A stretch of DNA of 64,000 bases from Kudoa neothunni (taxonomy: Eukaryota > Cnidaria): assembly GCA_964304625.1 (NCBI GenBank), contig OZ199839.1:4588001-4652000 (forward strand), written 5' to 3'. Below are positions 11,944 to 25,306 of the stretch, in pieces. The notes under the pieces were generated by a model that worked only from the letters and a program-made list of their open reading frames with translations, made no database searches and was not told where the DNA came from. The stretch's first letter is position 1. Each line of letters opens with the position of its first letter. A program made the translations under genes and the position numbers.

Positions 11944-13040
11944 TATATTGATTAAAAAAATTCGAACTAGAGTTTATTTGAGTAACTAACAATATGAATT
12001 TAATAAGAAAAATCTATTTAATAATGTTATGTTTTTATTAGAAATATAACTTTCATTTAATTGGATTATGAGCCAAATTTTAGATGTTTTAATAAGTAAT
12101 TAATCAAGCGAATTACATATATACCCCAATATCAAAAAATAAGGAGATCGAGACCAAAATTTTCTCTTATTTTGTCGATTTTGTAGCCGGCTAATTTGAA
12201 TCATAAGTAAATGTTTTTAAGAAAAATACAAATTAATTTGGGAATCCTAAAAAATAATCTCTCATTGAAGAAATTATTTATTCGTTTTTAATAGGTAGAT
12301 CTTAAATCTCAGGTCCAAATTATGTTCGATGGCGATAAATGCCTTGGTATATGTTGCAAAAACGTTACGTGTAGAAATAAGAATATGTAAGTTACGGTGA
12401 GTGTTTTGATTAGAAGTCGTACTGGAACTTGTTATCATCAACGATATAACTACTACTGCATATCTAAATTCAAAAGTACTCAATGATAAAAAGCATTTTT
12501 ATCCAATATATACCATTATTTGGTTTTAAGGTCATTAGCAATATTCCGGCCAATTTTTATGAAGAAATTTTAAAAGAACAATATTTATAGTTTCAATGTC
12601 TTACAACTGTAATGACACAAAAATTAAGTTTATCATTGTTATGTCTATTATTGAAATTAGCTGATTAGATTACAGGATACATATCTATTCTAGCGTATAA
12701 TATTTAAATTACAAATTTATTTTTATAACTCAAAACAATATTTTTATACTTTGATATCCCAAATATGTTAGTAACAAAAAATTATATGGGGTTAACGATG
12801 TTTATTTTGTTTAAATAAAACAAACTTACAAAACTGATATCTTAATTTGTGATGCTCAAAGAGAACACTTATTTTTGGTATCGATAAGGAAAGCGTTATC
12901 ATAGCAACAAGATATTGATAAGAACATCCAAAATCAAGAGTTTATATTGAATTCCAATGGAAAAATTTTGTAGTAGAATAATTCATGTAACAGTTCCATT
13001 CTGTTGAAAGTCTCACACACTTAATGAAATCATTTTATAG
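11944..13040. other. Upstream flank of the coronin-like gene
   Basis: No supported gene. One possible short first exon of the downstream gene is the ATG at about 12322 (MFDGDKCLGICC...), which ends at a strong GTAAGT donor, and GTGAGT follows closely. It shows no coronin N-terminal motif, so it is not included in the gene. The opposing 69-codon frame here has no recognisable domain. Confidence 0.4.
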
Positions 13041-15204
13041 GTTCATATGAAAAAAACATGCTCCAAAAAGATACAAAAGCTAAATATTTCGAACAATTCG
13101 TGCTTTAATGGAGAGGATATTTTATATCTGTCAAGTATAATTGATCTTTAATATTAAATATTGAATTTAGTTTAAGACAAACATGAGGTCTCCACAATTT
13201 CTTCAGACAAAATATCGCTAATAAACACAGCAGTACAAAGAATATGTGAACCTAATAAGAGTAATATAAAAATATTTGAACAGTGATTTATTTATATTCT
13301 TTTAATATTTAAAAATGGAAAATTTCATTAAGAAACATTCAAAAGCATAAGCACTACTTGTCAGGAAATTCCTTCGTTACTAACTTTAGACACTGACAAT
13401 AAGGTACGGAGGAATTTTAGTTTTATCATTGCTAGTTGATACCAATTGATGTTATAATTAAATAAACATAAGATAAAGATGTGGAAGAAAAAAGATTTTT
13501 TCGTATATTGAAGAATTTTCTTATGATATAAACGTAATAAAAGTTACATTGTGCTGTATTAAATTGGTTTCCATAGGATTCGTGTGAAATATTTAACTTT
13601 CATCCCACAATAAAAAATGTAATATATTTTTTTAATTATGCTAATAATTTTTTAGGCATTTTATGTCGTGACTGAAAATAGCTCATTTACTTTGGTGGAT
13701 ATTGTTAAAAACAAAGTGGCTTTAAGTAGGAAATCAATTTTACCTCAAATATTGAAGTAATTCGCATAGATTACGGACTAGGAACCGATAACTTGGTATC
13801 TTCATCCGACTGGAATAATTATGGCACAATCTTGATATCGTTGGATAAAGTAAATATTTTACGATAGAGTTTATTTGAACTTGTAATAGAATGGCGTTGC
13901 CTTCGTTGTTAGATCCACGAAACTGTTTAGTTAATATAGTATATATAAATGTGTCACTATTTTAATGTTATTGCACATTATTGATAGAAACAGGACTTGA
14001 AAGTAAGAGATGCTGATGTGTTCTGGTCTAATAGTCCTGTTAAAACTATTTACAACAGGAATGAATGTAAAAATTATGTTCTAAATTGTAGCACACTTAG
14101 ATTATCATATATTTTAATAGAATAACAATAAAACAAGCGCATGTTTATGGGATATAAGGAACCTCAATTTACCATTATCTATTGGATGTCTACCCTTTGA
14201 TTACAAGTGATATTTTCTAAATGCAATTTTCAGCTACATTAGTAGAAATTCGTTAACTATTTTTGACAACAAACGGAATAATTTTCGTTTCTGCAATTAA
14301 GGTGAATAAATTGTTAAAAATTAATTTTATGACATTATAATAGAATACAAATAAAGGTTTACTTTGGAACTGTTGATAACAAGTCAAATATGAACATAGG
14401 TATAAAAATACGTTTAACTGAATTGATAATTCTTTAAGCGAAACATGACTTTGTTTATGATTCACTGGGTATAACTGCCATCTCCGAACACGTCGTTGGT
14501 AAAAAGTACCAGAAAATCGATAGCATTATTCAAATAAACAACAAAGGACTTTCCCAAATTGAAATTGATGCCACATTTTTGGTAATAATCTTTTGAAATC
14601 TATAATAATATATGGAAATGTTGTAGGATCAGTATGAGCAAACTCTACCAGGTACTCCAAAAATGATTGAATTCCAAAACATAGATAGCTGGGTCAACTC
14701 CTACGATGATACGGTTTAACTTTTACCTAAAAATAATTGAAATACTCAATAGGTTATTAACGATGAGATTTTGGGTCCTCCAAACGAAAGAGTCACCAAC
14801 TCAGAAAATACTGAGAATCACAAATCAACTTCAACGTGTTTAAACAAATGAAACACTTTTTTAATTTTTTAAAGATACTCAACAGCTGTTTCAAATTTAC
14901 ATCCACCCGAACATCACAAGTCGACATTGGGCTCTGTCTTTAATGACGGTTTGTACGACACCGCTCAGTTTGAATCACACACATCCATTAGCAAAAATTG
15001 GTGTTAGTTTCAAGGAAATTTTTACACGCGATGATAAGTGAGTCTCTTAAATAATATTTGCCTAAGTTCTCCCAAAGATGTTCGAATACGCTTATGAATC
15101 GTTAGAAAATAAAGTTTTTGGAAGCTACAACTCAAGCACAGATTATGGACAAACTACGTGAAATTATCAAAAGTAACAAAAATTCTATATTTCAGCTAAT
15201 CTAA
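13041..15204 (+). CDS. Coronin-like WD-repeat protein (5' end unresolved)
   Basis: Short exons chain together in frame: 13041-13134, 13177-13260, 13333-13403, 13656-13725, 13770-13849, then less certain ones. The recovered peptide has coronin features: SSDWNNYGTILISLDKNG aligns with the coronin blade VSWNRNGSLICTASKDKK; ACLWDIRNLNLPLS and GCLPFDYN with the ALWNPKN...LLPFYDP region; DQYEQTLPGTPKMIEFQN with the DLYPDTPG...EEW segment after the propeller; and LEATTQAQIMDKLREIIKSN with the C-terminal trimeric coiled coil. Coronins bind F-actin and Arp2/3. The usual N-terminal SKFRHVFG motif was not found, so the first exons lie upstream or have diverged. It sits 5 kb upstream of coronin-7, same strand. 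The gene may be intact or decaying; I cannot tell. Confidence 0.7.
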
Positions 15205-15389
15205 TTTCAAGAAAGCAAAAATGCACTATTCAATGAAAAACTTGGTTTATTCCAAAAAAAATCTATTTTCACATCGAATTCCAACGATTTAAATATTTTT
15301 CGCTAAATAAAATTCTACAATCTATTTTTCAACAATATCATTTCTGGGGCAGCTATTAATTTTTATTAATAACTAACCCTCCAAGTATA

Positions 15390-16750
15390 CAGTATTTCTC
15401 GATCGAGTTGCAAACATGTTCAATCAAGTTGCGAGCCACTCGCGCATCACAGTATCATGGCGGGCGAACGATCACAAACTTCAGAGGGAAATGAATAATT
15501 CAACTCAAGTGAAAAAAAATCACTCTATGGTTAGCGCAGAGACCAGGGGGCTGATTGTTATAAAACCGTAAAGTATGTCTACTTAAACAAACTTCACTTT
15601 ATAATTATTAAGACTGGGAAAACAAATCGGCAAATAGGCGGATGACTTTAACCTCCATGAGTCTTCAGTTAGTCGCATTGTAAAAAACATAATGAAACGG
15701 GGTCATTTTTGAGAAAAATAACTGGAGGAGATCGCCGTTCCATTTAAATGAAGAGCACAAACTCATTATTTCTGAAGTCGACAATAACTGCACGTTGTCT
15801 TTGTATCAACTGTGCGAAAAACTTCTGGATCATTTCGAGATCAAAGTATCGAGGCACACAATCCAACGAGCATTAAACGAATTTCATTACACGCTCAAAA
15901 GAATCTCGCTGGTTTCAGCCGATAGAAACTTCCCGCGCACGATTTCATTAAGATATGTGGATGTTATTTTCCCAGAATTTATTTAAATTAACGATTCTAG
16001 ATATGTGAATGAGTATATCAGACTGGACCAAATTATACCGACATGATCTTTATAGATGAGTCTTGATTTTCATTGGCGACCTCGGCGATCTCAAGGAAGA
16101 TCTGCTTCTGGGGCAAGAGCTAATTTCAAAGCGAAAACCATAAGATCGCAAAATATTACCTTAATTGCCGCAATGAGCAACACCAAAATTTGTAGATTTA
16201 AGTTTCTCAAGGCGGTGAAATCAGACAGTTTTTTCCCAGTTTTTGGAAGAGCTATTCGAAACTTTATCTCAGGATGTGATCAAAAAATGCGTGTTATTAA
16301 TGGACAACGTCGCTTTTCATAAAACCGAAAGTGTAAGAACGCCCATTGAAAACAGCGTGCATAAATTACTATTGCTACCTCCGTATTCACCCTTTTTGAA
16401 CCCGATCGAAGAAGTTATTGCTCAAATTAAATCGATTGTGAAAAGGAGATCATCGAAAAATCATGAGGAATTAATAGAATCCATAGAGAAAAGTCCCGAG
16501 GAGATATCATCGGCATGTTGTCAAAATTATGTGAAACACCCCAAGTCTTACTTCGCTGCTGCTCTTCAAAAAGAACATATTAACAATTAGAAATTATTCG
16601 GAACATACAATATTAACTTACTTTTTTCGTGTAGCTTAGAGATAATACTTAATCTGTGAGAAAATTTCATGTTGTTTTGACATATTTGTAATTAAACTGA
16701 GTATAAGGAAAAGGTGCGCGAATGGCTTGCAACTTGCTCGAGAAATACTG
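15390..16750 (+). mobile_element. Tc1/mariner element M2
   Basis: Inverted termini CAGTATTTCTCGATCGAGTT and CAGTATTTCTCGAGCAAGTT are flanked by TA. A subterminal GAGCCACTCGCGCA also recurs inverted at the other end. It is inserted 12 bp inside the left terminus of piggyBac Pc. The transposase is broken. Confidence 0.88.
15491..16590 (+). pseudogene. Tc1-like transposase, several breaks
   Basis: Recognisable pieces are the second HTH (VSRHTIQRALNEFHYTLKRI), an eroded first-Asp region around 16050 (TDMIFIDES in one frame), the second Asp (LLMDNVAFHKTE) and LLPPYSPFLNPIEEVIAQIK with the final acidic residue. At least four frame changes or stops interrupt it. It shares the NEFHYTLKRIS motif with M3. 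Confidence 0.82.
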
Positions 16751-17089
16751 TAATTGGGGTCTTTTGGACCCCAGGCGACATTAGTTATCACTTTTCTACC
16801 ACATCGACTTGTGAGAATTTTTAGCAGTCAATCTATTCTTCTAAAATGTTCCGTAGTAAAATTCCATTAATTACAAAAATTTTTCGTTCCGTATAGAAAA
16901 AGCTAATGTAAAAATACCTCCAAAGTAGAAAGTAAAATTGGGTTTTTTTGGACCCTACGATTTTTTATCCAATTATCCAAAATATTGATTTAAATGTTTG
17001 GGGAAACTTTGAAAAAATTCTATTGAGTAAAATACGTTTTTATTGCATGAATATCATATCTTAATCTTCATCGCGCATGTACCATAATT

Positions 17090-17640
17090 AATTTCAGGGA
17101 TGTTCAAGTGTTCTTAATAGTAATTACTCCGATACCGAGTCTTCAGATTCATTTTCTTCATTTCACTCATGATTATTTATCGTTAGAAAAATTTGATATT
17201 GATACAGATATACAACTTAACTCATTAATACACAAGAACGGAGCGTTATGGTCGATGAACCCGCCGTTGGCATCCAGAGCATGTATTGCAAATATTATGA
17301 ATAGTAGTCGTCCTGATGTCTCTCCTTTGTTATTACAAAATACAATTGATACCTTCAAAATAATATTTAGTTTTGTTATGTACGCTAGTATTTTAAAATA
17401 TACCAGTATATGGGTAGAAAAATTGTTGGTGATAGATGGATCGAATCGGATGGGTTCATTAGCTGTTTATTTCTTATGGGATATCACAGGGATTATCAAG
17501 AATCGATTAAAGAGATGTTTGGGTTAGAAGAAGGAAAGATATATCGTGATTTAATCTGATTACATAAATTTCTCCGAATAATGCGAGTTTCACATTTTGA
17601 TGGTATGGAAAATATTGAGATAACAAAATAATCTGGAAAT
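17090..17640 (+). pseudogene. piggyBac transposase N-terminal fragment
   Basis: ALWSMNPPLASRACIANIMN is the same signature seen as WSLSKPPTTKTCQENIMN in piggyBac Pb. Further on, frames read LFGLEEGKIYRDLI and LRIMRVSHFDGMENI, which correspond to the usual RRLFSLRRFTQITRALHFDD part. Nothing of the catalytic core was found before the right end of Pc, so this is an internal-deletion derivative. Confidence 0.7.
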
Positions 17641-18147
17641 TTTTCCCATGTTGGTGAACTACGGCATGTTTAGATGGATTTATTATGCGTCGTTTCCGCC
17701 ATAATGAACATTTCTAGTGTATCTATGTTACCTGTTTTATGCAATAGTCTATGCCAGGATTATGATTTTTTGGTCGCTTTAAGCACAAATTAAATAAAGA
17801 ATTAATTTTTCTAAATGAGCTGAACTTTAGGTTATGTTTATAGACAATATGTGATCTCAAAAGTAACACATACGATGTGGCTAAAATATTTCTTTATCAT
17901 TCGCACATGCATACACAATATTACATGATATCATTTATGAAATTACCGAATATATAATATATAAAATATTTTAAAAACTTCTAAAAATACTTATTATCAT
18001 CTTTTCAAATATTTTATCAAATAAAAACGTGGGGTCTTTTGGACCCCAATTATACTTGGAGGGTGTAAATTTTCAAGTGACTTAGAAGGTTAAACAATGT
18101 ATATTACAAATTTGTACAATTTTTATGAGCCAACTAATGCATCCAAG

Positions 18148-19386
18148 CAGGGGTCGGCAACCGATATGACCGGAAGAGCCAATTATTGATGGGGGACAAA
18201 ATTTTTCTACTTCTGGAGTCGCACATTAAATATAGGCTTGAAAATAAAAATATTAACATTAACCTTTGAAAACGATTGAACATACATTCCAGAAAAATAC
18301 GAGGAAAATTATCGAATTAGGGTATCTATGCGGTTTTCTATAACTAATAACTCATTATTTTAATTGTTAATGTTTCTAATGCAGAAGGAAAAAATATAAA
18401 TATACATTTGAATTTTTCTGATTCCTTCAAGTAATATAGTAGTTTTGTTTTCAATAATTTCCATTATGATAAATTATAAATTCTACCATTAACCTCTATC
18501 CAACAAGTATACGATAAAAAAATTAACCTTCATGAATATTACCGTCAACAACAAGAAAATTTTAACTATATAATTTAATCTTTTAAAATCGAAAGAATGA
18601 CTTACTTTTTATGTATTTCCATCAATCAAATTATTTCTGCGCCTTTTATCTGTGGGTTTCTTCGCAGTAAAACTAAGGAACGTTTAGTATTACGAGAGAA
18701 TTCTTTTTAATGGATAAAATTTAATGAAAAGGTATGTATAACTATTTCTTTACGTAAAAAAATTTCCGGAGAAAAATTTTTAAACCGAACAAACTATCAA
18801 AACTTCCTTAAGTCCAATTTAAAGGTTTAAAAAAAGTTGAGCATATAAATAAATAAGACGTATTTTGTATAACGCTCGGAAACTTTATTTTTAAGGAGTC
18901 TCAATTTAATATTAACCTTTTTATATGTGAGAAATTTTAAATAATGATAAAAATAATTATTTAATTTAAAAACATGGAATAAATGGGAACATTTAGAGTT
19001 ATTGCCTCATTAATAATTGTAGGTGTGAGAACAATGTTTTATGAGAAATTTTTAATATTTATAAATTATTTGTTTTTTCTGAATCTTTTATTTATATTTA
19101 ACTTGTAAGTTGGAAATAAAGAAAATTAGTTCAAGTTGCTGATGTTGAGTACCATACATACATACATACATACATTCATTACTTATTCGTTTCAGTTAAA
19201 AATGGTGTATGTCTAATGATGATTTAAGATTCGAACGTAATAGTGAGTTCAACAACTAGGAATTATATAACTTCTTCGCGTTTTAATCTTAGACATTGAG
19301 TTTTATATTATGCACGAAAGATAAGGAACCGCACTTAGACCTTAAAGAACCACATGCTGCTCGCAAATCGCAGGTTGCCGACCCTG
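18148..19386. mobile_element. hAT MITE, CAGGGGTCGGCAACC termini
   Basis: The termini CAGGGGTCGGCAACC and GGTTGCCGACCCTG are inverted repeats of hAT type. The 8-bp target duplication is CATCCAAG on the left and CATCCATG on the right. No transposase is encoded. Confidence 0.85.
19153..19175. repeat. (CATA)n microsatellite
   Basis: About five tandem CATA units inside the hAT MITE. Confidence 0.9.
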
Positions 19387-20288
19387 CATCCATGATTTAT
19401 CTAACACACATCTGAAAAAATTCTTTCATTAATACTGAGTTTATATTTATGTTGATTTAAGTTGATAAATTAAAATCTTCATGTAATTATTTAACTTTAA
19501 TTATTGTAAACCAACAGACCGAAAAAAATACTTTTTGTAACTTGCCACAATATCCATTATTTACACAAAATTAATAAGAAAATTAAACAAAAAAATCGGG
19601 AAATAACTGCTAGAAATGTTAGAAATAAATCGATAATCTAAAAAATTATAAAAAGTGCACACATCCTTCATCACATTAACATATTGTATTGACGAAAAAT
19701 GTAATAAAGCCGATTATTATTATTATTACCATTGTTGGTCATTAAAAAAAATTATTCGATGATATGCATCAAAATCTAGGTATAAATTATTTTGCTCTCA
19801 CGAATAAATTATGGATGAAAAAATTGGGTGACATTTTTATAAGGGTAAGGTTAAATTGCATCTTTCACATCCAAAAAGTTGTGTTAATGGGTGTGGAATG
19901 CCAACTAACCGATGATCCACTCTAATTCCAGGGGTTTATTTTATATAAAAATTTTATAACTAAAAAAATGAGCATAAAGCTGGAACATATGTATATAATA
20001 TTTGTTGAATGAATAAAATTAATGTGGAGACAATTTATTTATAGACAATCCTATTTTATTTTTTCCTTATCAATAGTTTTATAAGTATCAATAGGTTATG
20101 AACTATCAAACAGTATATTATTCTCAATAACATATTTACAACTGTGTTAGAAATTAATAAAATCTAAACACAATACATTACCCCATATGCATAAGATTTG
20201 TGCTCGTATCAGGGATTAACTTCTTATCAATGGTAAAGTTGATGCGATTTTATTTGAGTTTACAGTTGTTCGTAGAGTGGATCTTAAG
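19387..20288. other. Upstream flank of coronin-7
   Basis: AT-rich with no supported gene or repeat end. It must contain the coronin-7 promoter, but I see no distinctive element. Confidence 0.5.
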
Positions 20289-23200
20289 ATGGATTCGTCA
20301 TCAAAATCATTATTTAAGCTTGTTACACCTATTTTTGCTAAAAAAGAAGTAATGAATTCAATGTGGTTTTCAGATTTTTATATTATATAGAATTGTACAT
20401 TCAATCACTCAATTTTTGACCCCCCTAACTATTTTCCTGGTAACACAATTCATGCAAGTCCCAAATGGATTGTATGGATATCAGGTATCTGAATTGTTTT
20501 CAGTTATTTAATTTAATGATAATGATGTTAGATATGGAAGGTTTCAAAGTTGTTCCATTAATAACCGTGTCTTCCATCCTAGAGAAGCTACCCGTGTTCG
20601 GTTTTGCACGACCTCATCAGGGTATAGGCCTAATCAGTATATCTATATGCTTGGAGGCTAATGTTGGTGATTTTAGGCGCATTAACTAATGTGGAATTCA
20701 GCCCTTTCAATGATAACTATTTAATGACATCGTCCACTGATCGTTATGTAATCAGTCTTATAAAATACCATCATATGACAAATATTATTAAACTGGTTCA
20801 GGTAAAATTTTGGGAGATTGACGGAGAAGAGGAACTTATTAAGAGAATTGGTTTCGTTGACATGAAAGTAGTTAAATAAATTGTTTTTTCTTAAATAACC
20901 ACTGATAGGATCAAGTGTTGTTGTCAGAGTTCCACCCTACAGTTGAAAATGTGAAACTTTTCTTCGAATCATTTTCATCTATCTCATCTATGTAGTTTGT
21001 ATCCGGCATTTGTAAACAAGGAAAGGTCCATTTTGCTGACAACAAAAATAACATATACAATGGTAATGACACAGCTTTTCCTCAATTATTTCGAAATCCT
21101 TGCAGAAATAGATACAAATATTTCTGGAGATGAATTTAGTTCAATGAACTGGAAAAGAGATGGTTCTATCCTATCCCTTTTAACTAGAGTACTCTATGAA
21201 TAACCTATATATCTATATGCTATTGTTGTTTAGAAGGGTTGCGTATTAAATATAGACCCGAGGAAAAAATCGATTGTAGAAGTAATTAGATGATCCCTTG
21301 TTGTGTTTTCATAATATAAACGAATTTAGACATTCAATACGGATTCGGCAGATGGCACGGTTGTATGGACAGAAAAAGGAAATTCCATTCTGTTGTTTGG
21401 AAAGGTATTGAATAATGCGACAATACCGTAGACTTTTGAAAATTAGAATGGACAAAACAATTGCGTTGAAGTTAGAGATCCCAGAAACCTAAAGAACCCA
21501 ATCAGCTCACTAACTCTTGGAGATTCGTCAGGGTAACCGTGCATTCAGATTTATTATCAGAACTCTTAAAATAAACTTTTTAAATTTCTTATAAAATTTA
21601 ACATTGTATTATTTTACATGATTATAGAGATATTATTCCTCATTTCGACCAAGATACTGGTGTAATGATATGTTCTTATAAGGTGATTAATGTCCATAGA
21701 CTATTTTCTGAGCTTTTCTAGAATCAGAAAATTAGTAGTGTTGCACAGCTTGAAGAAAACGGCAATATTTCTATGAGTATCTTGGTATATTTCATGTGGT
21801 TTTACAAAGTTTCGTAGTCAAAGAAATTACTTTCACCGAACCAACAGTTGGTTGTGCAACCGCTCCAAAATTCAGCTTAAACGTTATGTCTGCGGAAATT
21901 ATTCGTCTCATTCAACTGAACTCAAAAGGAATATCTCCATATGCGTTTAGCATTCCCTCAAAAGTTGATCCTTGTTACAGGTTAGTATTTATTTCGGCTT
22001 AGGATTATTCCAAGTTTCGCCCTGATTTATTCCCAGAGACGTCTGCCAGAGAGCCTGCACTTTCGCTAGACAATTGGCTTAGTGGAGCAAACAAAACAGT
22101 AGAAAATATTCATCATTTAATTTATTAATGGTGGTTTATAGTTGAAAAAAGTCTCGCTTGATCCCACAACTAAGGAATCTTGTATTCAATTAACAGATGC
22201 AGAATCTCTCTCAAATCAAGTGATTTCTGTCCACTAGTTATTTTCATTCTTATTTTTTTAGCAAACTTCTGATGCAAATAGCAGTAAATTAATAAATAAT
22301 TGCACATAGACATACTTTCTTGCCTAGTTTCGGACTACACCGGTATCGATTACGATAAATGCAATGGCTACAAACTAGATATGGATAAATACTCTAAATT
22401 CAGATACATCGATTCTAGTCCATATCCCAAAACTACCAGTTTTAAAGCTTTCAATCAAATATTCATTGCAACGTCTGGGGAAAGCACAGGTGTTGCTTGT
22501 GTTAAAAACACGCTGGTTGTCCCTATTGCAGGTCGAGGTGGAAAACTAGGTGTTCTTAAGGTAATTTATTGCATTAGCTTTCAGTGAATGATAGCACTGA
22601 TTTCATAGCTATCAAACCCTCACAGGGTTCCATCAACTGGCCCAATTAATGTGGAAAATGGTGGAATAGTGAACGATTTTGTACTTGACCCCTTCGATGA
22701 ACAAATTCTTGTTGCAGGTAATATTTTCCAACTTTTCATTAATTTTATCGGGTTTTTTTAGTTTGTGAAAATAGTAAAATGAATGTTTGGAAAATACCTG
22801 AAGACGGCCTTACTGAAAATACAACAACACCTTTGAAAGTTATGAAGGATCACAAAAACCGAGCAACTTTCCTCAAATATCATCAAATGGCCAAAAATGT
22901 AGTTGCTTCAGCGGATGTTGTGGGAAAGATCAAAATATGGGATCTCGACCAGGGAGTTTCACCTCTTCAATGCATCAATAAGACAGAATCACAGGTTCCC
23001 TTCCTTTACGTGTTATCCTACTTGATAGATGATAATTTTTAGATCACGAGTATGTCATGGGAACCAAATGGTTCATCAATTGTTTCCACAGCAATGGATA
23101 GGAATTTGTATATATTCGACCCTAGAAATGGAGGTGAAGCAGTTAAAGTACCTTCTAATTGTTCTATTAAGCTTTTATAAATGATATAAGAGTGCATCGT

Positions 23201-24137
23201 GTTTGCAAGCTCCTATCGGTACCAAAATTGAGTGGATTGATGATCGTCTTTTACTTGTTTCCACCTTAAAAGCGTAATAATACTTTCAGTGATACTAGTC
23301 ATCTTAACATAAATTGTATTTTAGTGATGGTAGACAAGTTCTCAAAAAGATAGATTTAAGAAATCCTGATAAAACCTTAGCTGAATTAGTCGGTGAAGGT
23401 TCACCGTCGCCTTACATTTTATTTTACGATCGTGACATAAACGTAGCGTTTGGATTTAACAAAGTATTCTAAAATAATTTTGGACTATTTATATAATAAA
23501 TAATATTAGGGTGGAAATACTATTCAACCAATAGAGCTTAGAGAAGATGGATGTGGTTTCTTTTTGTGTGATCCTTTCAAATCTTTCCATCCTCATCAAA
23601 CTGTTGCATTCCTCAGAAAAGATGCTCTTAATGTACGTAACATTGAAATCGCTAAAAGTATTCGTATACTGGCTAACACTACTGAATTGGTTCAACACAA
23701 GCTTCTTCGATCCAACGTAATGCTTTGCTGAATTGTCAAAATTTTTATTTAAATAGGAAGAATATTTCCAAGATGATATTTTTCCACCGACTTTTGAAAC
23801 TTGGAAATCATCAATGACAGCCGCTGACTGGTTTTCTGGTAAGAATACTCCACTAAATAAAGTCTCCCTCGCTCCCATCAATATGGTACCATTGAGTCAG
23901 GCAAGAGATCTTCTAATTTCAACAAGCAAAAAATATGACAGTCGTGCTGAGTTAGAAAAGGCAAGCCAAACTACTGATGACAGTTCGAATGTATATTATA
24001 ACACAAATATAAAATGATATGTAAAATGAAATATTAAGGTTATATCCCAGTTTATGAACAAAATCAACGAACATCAAGAAAAAGCTTTGCCACAAGACGC
24101 TATGGAAGGATTATCTGATTCAGAATGGAATGACTAA
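20289..24137 (+). CDS. CORO7: Coronin-7 (two-propeller coronin, POD-1 type)
   Basis: Twenty-six exons give 891 codons, close to human CORO7 (925). Exons: 20289-20348, 20391-20484, 20532-20621, 20677-20747, 20802-20867, 20909-20950, 20996-21062, 21106-21188, 21234-21281, 21330-21404, 21447-21532, 21628-21682, 21722-21776, 21818-21963, 22003-22098, 22142-22219, 22262-22283, 22328-22560, 22609-22717, 22762-22994, 23043-23147, 23191-23273, 23325-23463, 23510-23716, 23757-23990, 24039-24137; every junction keeps phase. First propeller: NVEFSPFNDNYLMTSSTD, SMNWKRDGSILSLL, then IPSKDYSKFRPDLFPETS. Second: KYSKFRYIDSSPYPKT, DFVLDPFDEQILVAG, SMSWEPNGSSIVS, EEYFQDDIFPPTFETW. The C-terminal acidic tail LPQDAMEGLSDSEWND matches the family's PQDSFEG..EDEW tail. 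Coronin-7 works in Golgi-to-plasma-membrane traffic with AP-1 and in actin control. The gene looks intact. Confidence 0.95.
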
Positions 24138-25306
24138 ATATTTTATCAAGCTTAAATTTTAAAAAATCTTTAACTGGTATACGTTTACAATAATTATCGG
24201 AGAAATTTTTAATATTTATTTATCAATCAAATATATTTCCTGCATAAATTATCTATGTTAATTCACACAGAGTTAAAATTTATAAATTTTGTATAAAACA
24301 TGTTTTCTATGTAATTGATTCCACGTAAAAATTAGTTTACTATTATCATAAAATTATAAAGAGTTGCTGAGAACTGTGGGATTCTATCAATAGTATTCAT
24401 GTGCGTGTCTGTCCATCATGGTACAATCATTTTTAACTTCTTTAACCCTTCCCGCACCAATCATTTTGAGAAACCGCATGTGCCAAAGGGGGGGGGGGGT
24501 CTCGCGAAGCCCCAGTAAAAATAGAACTTAAACTTAATTAAATTACATTAAACTCGTACACTTAAAAGTAAACATAACAGTGAACTGATTGATGTTACAA
24601 TTATTATGTAATTTCTTGATTGTCAATAAATATCTAAATTTTGGTGATTTGGTAGTTCGCGAGAGTTACACTTGAATAAGAACATTATATACTTTAATGT
24701 GTGCATATATTTTTAATGCATGCAAAATTTAATTTTGTTTTAAAATTAAAGACATTATGGAATCAATAATTAAAAAGTAAATGAGGCACAACACTACGCA
24801 ATACTTGGACGTTTTATCGGTAACACTCGGCTGCCACATGATGGTGAATGATCTTAAGATTAAGAAGTTCGACATATCTTTTAAATTAACCCTCGAAGGA
24901 CCGTGCTCAAAAAACTTACGCGTGTAACCATGAGGGTACCTCGGGCACCCCAGAAGTTTTCTATGATCCCGATTGTATTTTCTCTTAATTTCTTAAATTT
25001 ACAAATAGTATATTTATGACTATTAAAAATGATATCCGGATAATCAAATTAATAAGTGAATCAATAGGAAATTTCAATAAACATTACCAACATAATCTCT
25101 TACAATCTATCTTTATCTTATTGATAAGTTATAAGATAGACGCAAATACTTAAAATGTTTTTCAATCGGTGAGAGATAAAATAGATGCTTCCCGGTTATT
25201 TTTTTCGCAAAAATAATACCACAAACGGCAACGCGTCCCATGGGTTACACAGACGGTTAAGCTCGGTAATCTCTACGTTGATTGGTGGATTATATTTGAC
25301 CTAATC
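24138..25306. other. Intergenic, with lone piggyBac ends
   Basis: No gene. TTAACCCTTCCCGCACC at about 24442 and TTAACCCTCGAAGGACC at about 24886, the latter followed by GAGGGTACCTCGGGCACCCC, look like termini of two different piggyBac families. A 12-base G run lies at 24488-24499. Confidence 0.5.
24488..24499 (+). repeat. Poly-G tract (12 G)
   Basis: Twelve consecutive G, striking in an AT-rich region. It is part of a piggyBac-like terminus where GGGG runs are usual, so it probably arose by slippage there. Confidence 0.85.

Larger units (their letters stand above)
15377..18064 (+). mobile_element. piggyBac element Pc, end split by a mariner
   Basis: The right end (18031-18064) has GGGGTCTTTTGGACCCC then ATTATACTTGGAGGG. 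The left end has CCCTCCAAGTA, is interrupted by mariner M2, and resumes at 16753 with ATTGGGGTCTTTTGGACCCC. Removing M2 and one TA gives a perfect inverse of the right end. The TTAA flanks are degraded. It holds only a piece of the transposase N-terminus. Confidence 0.75.

Noticed and set aside
12274-12483. 69-codon minus-strand frame
   Set aside because: No recognisable domain or splice context; composition fits chance in AT-rich DNA.
22300-22587. Separate small genes within 20.3-24.1 kb
   Set aside because: All plus-strand frames there join as exons of one coronin-7 gene with consistent phase.
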